Part shown: positions 33,201-45,200 of the stretch, one piece after another
Position numbering within the stretch: the stretch's first letter is position 1
Layout: every line of letters starts with the position of its first letter
Source: Hofstenia miamia
Taxonomy: Eukaryota > Xenacoelomorpha > Acoela > Hofsteniidae
Direction of reading: 5' to 3'
DNA length: 64,000 bases
NCBI GenBank assembly: GCA_900660155.1
Contig: CABFPE010000030.1
Span: 794,207-858,206, forward strand
Made by a program: the position numbers and the translations under genes
Notes under the pieces: generated by a model
Told to the model about the DNA's origin: nothing
Databases searched by the model: none
Seen by the model: only the letters and a program-made list of their open reading frames with translations

Positions 33201-36200
33201 ACAAAGGACGCCTAACTCAACGTAACCAAGAATTAGTTACTCCAGCACCACCAGATGAAACTCAAGTTCAACATACATTGCAGATAATGGAGACAGTTAT
33301 TGACCAATCTATAGCTGACAAAAATACGATGGAGAAAGCGATATATAATTTTACAATGACGTTCNAAGACTTGGTTGCAAGAGGATTTGCAATGCGGAAT
33401 TTGGCCATTGTAGTCGATAATGCCTCCTCAAATAGTGCCATAGAGCAACACATAGCCATAGCCAATAAATTTCAGGACCCCATTATGATCAGAATGGTCC
33501 CATATTCTGCACCACTCAATCCGATAGACTATTGGTCAACAATGAAACAACCTTACAAAGGACGCCTAACTCAACGTAACCAAGAATTAGTTACTCCAGC
33601 ACCACCAGATGAAACTCAAGTTCAACATACATTGCAGATAATGGAGACAGTTATTGACCAATCTATAGCTGACAAAAATACGATGGAGAAAGCGATATAT
33701 AATTTTACAATGACGTTCAATGCAAGTACCCGCGGGCTGCCTCAATGGTGAATCGCTGGCGTATTGATAAATTATGTTTATAACATGGACTTGCTTAAAT
33801 AAGAGCGATTTATAAGTTTGAGTTCTTAATGTACATTTAAATTGTGTTCATATTTTTCTAATTTGCTTGTTTAAAATTTCAATTTGCTTTTTTATTATTT
33901 TAAATTGCTTGTATGTAATTTGAAATTGCTTGTCTAATATTTTAAATTTGTCCGTAAAAGGTATAGATTCACGAGATGTATCATAGGTCTGAATTATATA
34001 TTATGGGTCAGTTTGGATCATGTGTCAGATATTTTCCCGTTTACAATTTAAACTATACGTCATTTTAATAAATCTTTGCGATTAGTCGAACCATTTCGAC
34101 GTAAATAAATACACCACTTCTCGTACATTGCACTCGACGTTAATTTAGAACGTTTTATGAAGTAATGACAATTGATTAGTCATTAAACAAACCACATTTC
34201 AAAATTTTCAAGAATAAACGCCTGAATATTGCTCCAATAAACATGATCAAACTAAATGTCTCAAAAACAGTGACTTGACTCCCAGTATTGAGGAGTAGAG
34301 TGGAAAACCCAAATTTCCCACAAGTTTCACTTCCCCGCGTAATTCCGCTTTCAGTGCAGAGGTCAAAATAAAATTTATAATTAAACTCCTCTGCTGTTTT
34401 ACTTTGCATTTTTGAAATTAACTTTGTAAAAAAATTAATGTGGAAAATATATTATACAATATTAATCAAATGATAGATAAAAGCAGACAGCATTGCGCAG
34501 CTGCATATTCCTAAACCAATAAAAATTTAATATTTATACAATTTGATTGCAGTTAATAATCATTTTTAATAACTTCAACAAAGCCATAATATAAATTTGG
34601 GATGTCGCTTTGTAACCACATAATTAGTACTACATCAATTTTTATAATCAATCAAATAGATTGGGTTGGCGACAAAGAGCAAACCCATTCCAAAGAAACC
34701 TTCGATTCAATTTTACCACAACTTTTCTTTTACAAGTATTTATATTAGTCGTATCACATACAATCATAGCAATTGAACCCCACAAATCACACACATCAAA
34801 AAATTCCTTTAAGCCACCAAACTTTGTAATGACTTACAATAATTCAGAACCATATACTTTCGTCTAACTACTTGGTATTCAACATCATTAATAAGTTAAT
34901 AATCAAGTGTAGAGAACCAGTGTTTATTTCTCAACTAACGTTTGATATCTTAGAAAAAGCTACCCACCTCTCAACGAACCGTGTATTTTTTTTGCTGTCG
35001 GGATATTATTTCGATATCAACACTTTTTCATTATGTTCTCTTATCTGTTTGTGGAGAAGGGATATACTCACTATTACTGGTTAAAACAATGTCATCATTG
35101 CACGACTCACTTTTTGTTAATTTAACAGTGTCGTAATCTTCTAATTCGTAGGATGAATTTTTCAAGACAATCTTTTGTTTTGAGATCACAGTAATACGAT
35201 ATGTTATATGGTGATATCAAAACACATAAAATCAGCAAATCCAGGATCTTTAATACTCTTGTTGCAATGCCTTAAGTTATTTTCGCAATAATTGAAAAGC
35301 TAAGATTTTCACTTCACTTTTTCATTGGATATCACTTTTATTCTCAGGTCTCCCTTTCATATAATTAGAAAGTTTGACAAATCCATTTATAATTTCCTTT
35401 ATTTAAATTAATAAGATCACATACCAATTTGGTTTTTCTAGAGTTTTTTGATTTTTAAAATCTAATGATATTTTTTCTCCAAATTTTCTAGTGGTACCTA
35501 ATACAAACTGGCTTGTTGGACATCTAATATGTATTAGTAGTACGTTTTAGCATGCCTAAGCCAAATATCCATTTCTTGCTTCTATAACAACACTTTATAT
35601 CGTACTTACAACGCAAATAGGGTAAACAATACTGTTTTACTTTACACTGTGGATTCAACATAGGGAAGAGAAGATACAATAACTTTGTAAAATTGAGTGC
35701 CTATTACTTATGTTCGCATAATTGTCCGCAAAGGTTATATTCGCAAAATTAATGTATAGTTTTTGTTGAGATCAGAGTTGCAAAAAGGTTACATTTAAAA
35801 AATTAATTTCGCAGCCAACTTTTTGTGTGAAGGGTGTTAATCACTTTTCTCAAATGAATTCTTCTATTGTAAAATATAAACGGCTAAAATGTTTCATGTT
35901 TCGAACAATAACTTATCAACACCGCGTTTAGAGGGGTAGGGGGTAGGGGCGACCAACCCCCGTTTTGGGTCATCTGAGAACACTTAAGAAAAATGTTCTT
36001 TTTGCTGCTTAATTGAAAATAGTTCACTTTAATTCACGACGTTATCAATCGATTTGCTGCTAAAACAGGCGATTGCATTTTGCGTAAGCATTTTTGTAAA
36101 ATTGGATATCAGCCCCCCCCCATGTTTTTAAAATCCTAAACGCGCCTCTGATACGGCATATGTGTAATTCAATCTTTACACAATAATTAGCCGGATTTTA

Positions 36201-39200
36201 TGGAGTCGAGTAGTTTTGTGTACACATGCTTCCTTCACTTTTTTATAAATTTTAATATGCCCCGGAAGCTTGAAGAGAAAAATTTACCCGCTGATCCATA
36301 GACCGGGCTTTGCAATTCTGATTGAGATATTTTGATAAACATTAAGTTTAGGTGAGACGGAATTCCATTAGTAAATACATATTTTATCTAAACCTAACAC
36401 TATAACCCTAACCGCAAACTAACCAAATCTCTGACCTTAACGCTTATTATTTTCATCTTTACGAAAAATACTTTACGAACAAGAATATCAACTTACATTT
36501 ACAAATTTAATTGAATGAACAGAAATTATACGAACGCAATATTATTCCCACAGCACAGTCTAACGGCAATATATTTGGGTATAATTATTATAAGGAGAGG
36601 CAACGTTTGAAAAAACTATTTTTCATCGTCTATGACTAAGTCTATTAAATTTGTATTAATATTACTGAAATACACACCTGGCCCTTTTGCCATAATCCGT
36701 GTAATTTGGACGCATCACTTGGAGCTCAAATTGTCCTAACAATGAATAATTGATCCGAAATATTGTTTAGTATATTTGGCTTAATACTTAAAATTAACTA
36801 AGCAGTGGTGAAATGGTATCATACCTAAATATTATTAGGTCAAAGGTTCAATTCCGGTGTCTTCAGTGGATAAGAGGTCATTTCATATGCAACATGTAAA
36901 AAGCCGTAGGAGATTTTTTAAAGTTTAATTAATTTTGTACAAAAACTCATCTGTTAATAAAATGCTCCGTGAATATTTTAAAAAACGACGCTCATGAAAT
37001 ATGCCTCGTCTTTACGGTTCTAACAAAAACTGTACAGTCAGAATCATAACTTGTTAGCACAATGGTTCAATAATTGAAATGACAAAGTAAAACTTAGAAC
37101 CTTTATGATAAGAAATATCAGTGGTATCATCAAAGCCATACTGAAAGTAACCGGGACTAGTAGTCACGTGTCCGAATTCTCTAAACACAAGTTATATAAA
37201 TACTAAGTAACATAAAATCATACATTTCTTCTTCAAGGGGAAGATCCTCCGCTTCAAGGCTAAAGAAATTTTCATGAATGCAAATCTAGACACATTTCTA
37301 GGCAACAGGGAAGATGTTATTAGATATTACATGTTATAAACAAATATATAGAAAAAATGTTTAAAGAAATCGAGGTTGATAGATTTGTCACTCAGCCGAA
37401 ACTTTTAAACTCGACTCGATGCGAGGCGTTTTGATATTGAGTATGTCTTAACTCGATATCTTCTTCAAATATTTTGCGCTCTCAAAATTTTTTACATAGT
37501 CGTCAGTCACTTTATAAGCAATTATATTATTAAGGTATATTAAATGAAACAATAAGAAAATCAGAACAATAAATTAGCTATGTTTAAACAAGGCTAGTTT
37601 TGGACTCCTTGTATATCTAATGCAGTGCTCAAGTTCGGCTCGGTACGTTACAAGCTCGGCTCATTGGCAAATCTGTGTTGCTATGCTTATGCTTAAATAT
37701 TTCAAAACTTTCACAGCATTCACAAAGAACTCTGCAATAACACTTATTAAACCAAATTAAATTTTATTTATGATTTTTTTAAATAATTATTGATGATTTT
37801 TTGATAAAATTTTAGACGCTTATATTTCACGATAGAGAAATTGACGTTCTAAAACCGTAACGGGGTTGCGAACCCACTTAAGCTGCCTCAAGGGTACACA
37901 AGAAGCCTACCTACTATATAAAACAAGAGGGGCTAGTCGTTGCTCCCATGGCCTTTCGACATGACTATTACCTAAAAATTAGGTACGGAGAAAATTTCGA
38001 ACTCTTTTAAAAAATAGAATTTTCATTGAAAAATAAATCTTTTTTCAAGTTCGTCAGGCACAGCAACACACTTGGATACAAATTTTAAATACTACATGAG
38101 AAGGTTCGCAAATAGATTATTCAATATCCCACTATTTTTAAGCAAAATTGTTTGAATGATATGTGAAAAAAAAATTTCCTTTTAAAAGAGTCTAACCAAT
38201 TTAAGGTTGCAAAATAGCAATCATTTTCCTAAGTGGAGTATAACATTAATTGCATTGCACTAAATCCATCATTCAATGCCAATAGTAATGTGGATATTTC
38301 TTCCTCAAGTTTGAGGACAAATTAAGGACATTTATTGATTTGATTACATACAAGTACAACAAATTCTATCCACAAAGTTCAATCTAAAAATCCCCATTCA
38401 TATTTAACATATTTCTATAAAACTACAGATGAGTATCACAAAATCATAATCACAGCTCTATATATACACAAAATATGTGATTTGGAGAATTTGAAAAAAC
38501 CATTCGGCATTTCAACATTAATTGCGAAAATTGGAATGTCTTATTCTGAAATAAAAAATATGATGACAAGGGCAATTTTTTGCTGGTTAGACATCGTAAA
38601 AATTCGGTATGAAAGCAAGGAAAGTCAAAATATATTTCTTACGAAAAATATGAAAATTGCAATTTTAGAAAGAAGCAAGCGTCAAATATCTGACTAACTC
38701 ATGCTACATTGTACATGTGCTTAGGATGTTTTATGAATAGCTTTGTTGTGCATGTATTTATCTACTCGTACTGGTTGTATCTTGATCAAAGATAATTCGA
38801 TTTTCCCTTTAAATTTTCTTTAGTCTTAGTCTAGAAATGGTAAATTACTTTTTCTTTGAATATATTTTGTTCAAAAACGCCCTGACAATAACACACTGAG
38901 AAATAGCACTATAACATTTCTTGTTCAAACCTATATTTTCCCCATTGCTGAACGCAGATTTGTATTAACAAAGTGGTGGACATTAGTTTAAAATACCATG
39001 TTGATTAATGTTTAATGCATGCCTAATATCGATACGATTCCTATTTACAACTATGGCCCATATTTAAATTTTCCAGTTTAGATAACATTGTTCATAAATT
39101 GTGGAAAATTTTAGTCACGCGAGGCAGACTGTGGGTTAATACAAAATACTATGCCATTACTAAGCAATAAAATAGAAAAATAAGAATTCATCGAATAAAT

Positions 39201-42200
39201 AAAGGTTGACAAACCTACATTGATACTATTCCTGACACAATAACAAACGGTGTCTAACCACAATACAAGATTAAGTTAATAACCAAATTAGTCCAAACTA
39301 GTTGATCAAAGCTTCACATGCCTTGTAGATTTCACATAATTTTTAGGTAAGGAGAGGAAGTTGCCACATAAATTCTTGATTTTTTGTAGGACAGTCTTTC
39401 AGTAGTTCCTACCTTCATGCAAAATATTTTAAGGATCGATGAGTTTTTAAGCGAGTAATCGCAAAAAGTTTAATTTTCGACAAAAAACCCCAAGTCCCCC
39501 TCTGTTCTATGAAAAAATGGGCCCGGTCCCTCTATGGAGAGTTTTTTGCAAAAACCCCTATACGAATCGGGACGTATTAGTATGTATGTATATATATATA
39601 TATATATATATATCGAATGATAACAAATCTTTATCTGAGTCCGTTCGACTATTCTTCATGCATCACAGTATGTGGTAAATCGAATAGAAAATACGAACTT
39701 TGGTAAAAAAAAATAGGACAATTATGTGTATATGTCGAGGAAAAAGTGGCAGTTCAACGATGTGAAGACAAAATTGAAACGAATATTTTTAAATTTTGGA
39801 TAGCTCAAATTATTGCAACTAGTTTGTATTCTTAAACAACTGAAATAGATAAAAATTAATTTACTGCGATATCACAACAATTCAACTATGGCGAAACTAC
39901 ACACTTTTTAGAACCAAATGTTAAAATTTCAAAACATTTAATGAAGAAACAATCAGGATATCATTAGTCACAATGCGAAAGTAGATACGAGAATTCACAT
40001 ATCGGTGTGTACTGTTCAAAGCGCCAAACGATTGGTATTTGCTCTCAACCCATTTATAAGATGCAATCGCAAATTGCAAAAGGACACATTCTTTAAACAA
40101 ATTATGCTGCACAAAGCTTATTAAATTTGCCAAACATAATAGCTAATAATACATGTATTTTTAAAGTTCAAAACATTGACTTTAACATTACATCTTTAAC
40201 TAGAAGTTATAACCTACATTTTTCAATTAAAGCCTATGTAGTTGAGAAAATAGTATCTCTTCAATATATTAGTTGGAAAAAGACATGAAGGCAATTACCT
40301 TGTATGCTCATGCAAAACTCTGTGTCGAAGTGGATATCGCGAAAGATTTGGACGTAAAACATTCGTTTTCGCTGACTTTCTTGAATAAGATGGACTAAAA
40401 GACAGCTATTAAAGAAAAATTAAATTTAAAGACAATTAACAACATAAAAAACTCACTCGCGACTTAAAAATCAAGCACAACAAATAGACAGATCTAAGAA
40501 AGAGAGATACCCTGGATTGCTAAAACAATTGCGAATTAAGTTTTAAAAAATTAAAAATCAATATGTACACTTTGTAATTTGGAAAAATTGAGCAACGCTT
40601 TAGAGGAAATATTAGGAAGGATGTAATTTTTTTCTATGAAAAAGTGTTTTTAACGTAGTTTTCTGATATTATAACAAACTATGTTTAAACCGGCTTTTGG
40701 AAAACACGTTTAGTTTTAAAAGCAGAAATAAATGCAGATACAAAACTCAACCTTTCGCAGTACGTGTAGTCAGTTTTCTCTTGCTTCTTAAGTATGTCTT
40801 CCACTGAGATTTGAGAAGTAGTGTGACCTAAAAATTAGCAGAAAATTATTGTAATACAATTTGGCATCATTAGCACATGAAAACAATCTACACACCATAA
40901 TGGGTACATGTGAGATTATATAAGTAAGCATTTCTAAGAGCAGGAAAAGGTTTTACGTTTTAAACAACATCGTTGCAAAATATTTATTTAAACACATGAC
41001 GTATTTACTCGAGGCTGTTTGCTTCAAAAGGCATTGGACCATTAAGATAAGGGATTTTTTTTAGTACATTGGAGAAAAGTAGTCACCCATTTTGTTGCTC
41101 CCACTCACAAGTCCCTATATATGCACACAAACAAAACTGACTTTGAAATGTAAAACGGAAATGAGTCTGATCTATAATTTGGTTTATTGGTATTACTGCT
41201 GAAAGAAGATAATAGATAGTGTCAAAAGTCATTTTTTAAAGTTGTCAAGGGTCACCAAAAATGCTTAGCGGGCCGCCAGTTATACGCCCTAGGTCTAGAT
41301 TGTTAATAAAATACAATTCTAGTCAAGGATTTTGCAATAGCATTTAAAATGAATTTGCTGCAATGAATACTTGCATATAAATCTAATCAAACCAGAAATT
41401 AGTTTAGAAAAAAGTCCTTTTTTTCATTCGGGATGGTTTTACAAATCCAATAGATAGAATCAAGCCAAGTTTTAGGCACAAAATTAATTTTACAAGCTCG
41501 TCTGAGCGGGTATAACAGCAATTACAACGTTAAAATGATATTAAACATCAAAAAGCGCAAATACAATTCGTTACGTATATCGATGCTCAATGCACTGCTA
41601 TTTTCAAACAAAAAACATGAATCTTCTGATTAAAAATTGATTTTCAGTATAACCCTTCCGAACACCAACCAAGTGAACCAGGCCTAAGACGGGCAACTTT
41701 CCAAGCAGAACTCATTACAAATTGATTACTTGTAAAACTACATAACTAGCGATGCACTAAACTAGTTTTAACCTTATATTACATTTGCTATTCGTTGCCA
41801 TCCAATGGCCTCAAGTCATGGAAAATGAGGAATTATTTTAGCATATTCAGGAACTACTTTGGACATGTATTTCTAGCCTTTGCGAATAAAGAACTTGAAA
41901 ATAGAAATTGTTTTCAAAAATGATGAAAATAGGACATAAATGCATTTAAACCAAGATTAATATCGTTGAACGAACCGCAATGTACTTCAACACTATTGCA
42001 AATCATATGTGAAAAAATGAAACTACGTGCAGTTACCGCAATTTAAGCGTAAATTTAACGTAGAAATTGAAGTGGACCGGCTTGAACCGCAGTTGAGCCG
42101 TGCCGGAAATGGCCGTGTAGTAATGAGGAAATATAATAAATGGGTGTTTTTGAAAATCGTTAATTTTTCGAGAAATGTACTATAACTGAAATCATGTGTT

Positions 42201-45200
42201 TACTCAATGGAAACAGGCTGGGCAGATCAGTGCAACTTAATAATGGAGTATTTAATGTGGTTTAAAATCTTCCCCACATCAATTTTTGAGTAACATGTAA
42301 CATCGTCACGCCATTCAGGGATGTAAAAAAATGAATGCAAATGCATTAAATGTCACTATTTTAAATGCATTTTAATACTCTTCTACAAAAATGCGTCAAT
42401 GAAAAAAACAGGCGCTTTAGCGCCTTCTACTCAGGTCTTAGAGTGTTAGAAAATTGAAAATTAGATATACAAAAGTAATATAATAAGTTGTTTATTGCAT
42501 TCCTTGCATTGTAGTAAATTCAATTTTGCTAATTATAAGTTTCCATTATATTCGTTTCAGGTTATAATCACACACTCTTATGCACAAAGTGTACAGCATA
42601 AAATTCAAATCTTGAAAAAGAGTGCTTTAGTCGTCATCATAATGCATTTAATGCATACTTGAATGAAATCAAAACTTCATTATCATTAAATGAATTGAAA
42701 CAAGCATTAATAATGCATTACATTATTTACATCCATGTGCTCTATGAACCCAATTCTCGTGCAAATCTGATACTGGTGCAAAAGTATGCGTTGTCACTTA
42801 CCCAAATTTAACTAGGTCTTCACAAATTAATAAACCTGTTTTCCATAGAGTCAAGCATGTGATACATGAGTCATCAGTACGAAAATTCTAAATGCAGTGA
42901 ATTTCAATATCTACCAGAGTGCAAAATTTAATGGATCGACATTTGGTCAATAGTTATCATCACATGAAAAGCAAATATTTTAATAGTTTGTAGGCTAGAG
43001 GGCTTAACTGGCATCTATAACATAAAATAATATACTTAGTTACAAAAAAATTAATCACATATAATTGAGCTTCCAATTTTCATAAACAATAAAATAAAAA
43101 TTCAAATATTTATGATGGGTCTATTGGACTCCTAAGACAATTCACTCATAAAATTTTTAAATAACTAAAGATTGAAAACACGCACTCTAATACATGTTCA
43201 AATCATACTAATTGTCAGAAGAGAATGTGTCTTAAAATTTAATACTTTTTTAAGAATTAAAGTAGCAATTTTATTTGGAGTTCAAAAAATGTCTGGGTTA
43301 TTATTATTAAGCCAAAATATTTACACATATAGCGCTGGTTCAAATAAACAGTATTAAGAAAGGTACTTTTGGAAAATGGTTTAGCAAAAAGATTGATATC
43401 AGATCATGTACAAAAATTTACATTAGTAATACGTACAACTTGGTCATCACTGAGTTAATAATTCAAATATAAATATTTTTCAAAACTACCCCTTATCAAT
43501 GCTTTCAATAAAAGATTGCAATAAGCTTTCGTCGAAAACTGCTTTGAAATAAATAGTCGAAATTATCTTATTTGAATTGCATTGGACAAATATCCAGCCA
43601 TGCAATAAAATCGCCCTACCCGAGAAAAGACGGCAGAGAAACTAAATGTTGCATGTACATATAGGTGCATATGGGCAGCGGCATATTGACAAAAGTCAAT
43701 TGGATACTTAAGATTGGGGTGGTCAAAATTGCAATAGGGTCCCGTATTCAGGGATAAACAATCTATAAACCTCAATAAATGAAACGGCTTTCCCTACTGC
43801 ATCACAAGGATCAAAAGGAGAGACAAGCGGGCTTCAAAGGGACAACAAAATTTCAACAAACCTTGAAATTATTTTGTTGTCGATAATGTAAAGACTGATG
43901 TGTTTGCACGGTAAATAATGTCAATGAACTTTTTAGTCTGAAACCCCCAGCACCTAATTTCTTGTATAATATAGAAAAGCATTGTGCACAAGAAATTAGA
44001 GTTGAAATTTAGACATGACTTTATATGACAAGTCATACCATGCTTTGCGGATGCTAATACGGACGAAGCCGAAATATCTATATTCTTCTCAAACACTTCG
44101 ATGTCAGCTTCCGTTAGTTGAACCTCTTCTTCGGATTCGTGCTCGGAGTAATTCTGTGAGTGTTTTAACCAAATTGCATAATAAAACTTTTGTAAAGCAT
44201 CTAGTGTCTAAAATACAATGAAATAAAATTTTAAGTTGTAAAAATTTATATTCTTCAAAATGCTTGCAAAATATCTGCATTGCAGTTATTTAAATTCAGG
44301 ACTAAGATTTGAATGCTAACAACCAATCTTAGTAAATTACTTTTTCAGTAAAACAAAATCAATATATTAGGAAACGAGTGAATTAAAAATAATAATTTTT
44401 GATTATTTTAATAATGAATGTAATCAAGATAGTAGAGTCTAGCGGGACGAGGATTTTCTTGGTTTCAGTCACACTTAGTCCCATGAAATAGTTTTGCCTC
44501 AAAGTCCCTTAGGTCCCACAGCATAACTTCTAATTTTACAAAAATGAGCAAATTATTCTGAAATCAGTGGTCGCAGATCCGTCATTTTTGGTCTCAGTCC
44601 CATGGGACTGAAAGCAGTAAATCACAGGGGACTAGATGGTCTCGCATAACCCTACAATGGCTCGAAAGTACCGGTTTGCGGGCTTAAAATTCTTTCTTTT
44701 TTGAACAAACATTGTTTTTTAGTTAAATTATACTGTTTTGGTAGTAACAATGAACTATCATTAAACTATTACATTTTACATATAGGCTAATGTACACCGT
44801 TATTAAAGAGAACGGGCCTAACATGTAAACGGGCGGGCTGCGGGTAGGCCATAAATTTAAAACGGGCACGGGTCGCTAAAAACCACAGCCCGCAAACCAC
44901 TGCTCGAAAGTTACCACGGTTACCTTAAAATCCTTATTTATGAGTTTAGAAACTTAAAAGTTAATAAAGTTTTACTGATAAAATTACAAATTGTTTTAAT
45001 ATTTATATTTTCCTTAAAATATTTAATATTGATATTTATAATATTAATTTTTCCTCAAATTCGCAATGTAATTTCCTTTAACGACTGCGCCACGCATGAT
45101 TTGTCACCGCCGTATACCACAACGACTGTTTTCTTAACAGCTACCGCGCACATCTCTAATTTGCGAACACGATGCGGATTCCTTATTCTTATTTAAGCAA

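Larger units (their letters stand above)
32766..33965 (+). mobile_element. DDE_3 (Tc1/mariner/IS630-like) DNA transposon, 1.2 kb
   Basis: Terminal inverted repeats of about 50 bp face each other. The left (32766-32820) begins TATAACTTTTAC and contains AATTTAAAATATTAGACAAG. The right (about 33905-33965), read inverted, begins TATACCTTTTAC and contains the same stretch with one base changed. The ends fall on TA, the target of this superfamily. Inside, repeated GCAATTTNAAAT-type units occur near both ends. The transposase remnant occupies the middle. The element lies in a SUN intron. It carries an internal duplicate around the single N at 33365, likely an assembly product. Confidence 0.75.

Noticed and set aside
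36678-36735. Exon-like segment on the minus strand (QFELQVMRPNYTDYGKRA) with AG and GT borders
   Set aside because: It can follow exon 4 only in the alternative HLIQES frame, and its end phase does not lead into the membrane exon. The chain without it is fully consistent.
37858-37895. Possible Pol III B box (reverse strand GGGTTCGCAACCCC) suggesting a tRNA or SINE
   Set aside because: No A box at the right distance and no cloverleaf.
40299-40394. Alternative frame of SUN exon 4 (HLIQESQRKRMFYVQIFRDI)
   Set aside because: It looks protein-like but requires an unusual donor in exon 3 and cannot continue into the membrane exon. The basic frame fits on both sides.
42797-42885. Exon-like segment (NFRTDDSCITCLTLWKTGLL) with a GTAAGT donor
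   Set aside because: It needs phase 0 in and gives phase 2 out, but exon 2 ends in phase 1 and exon 3 joins exon 2 perfectly. It may be a pseudo-exon.
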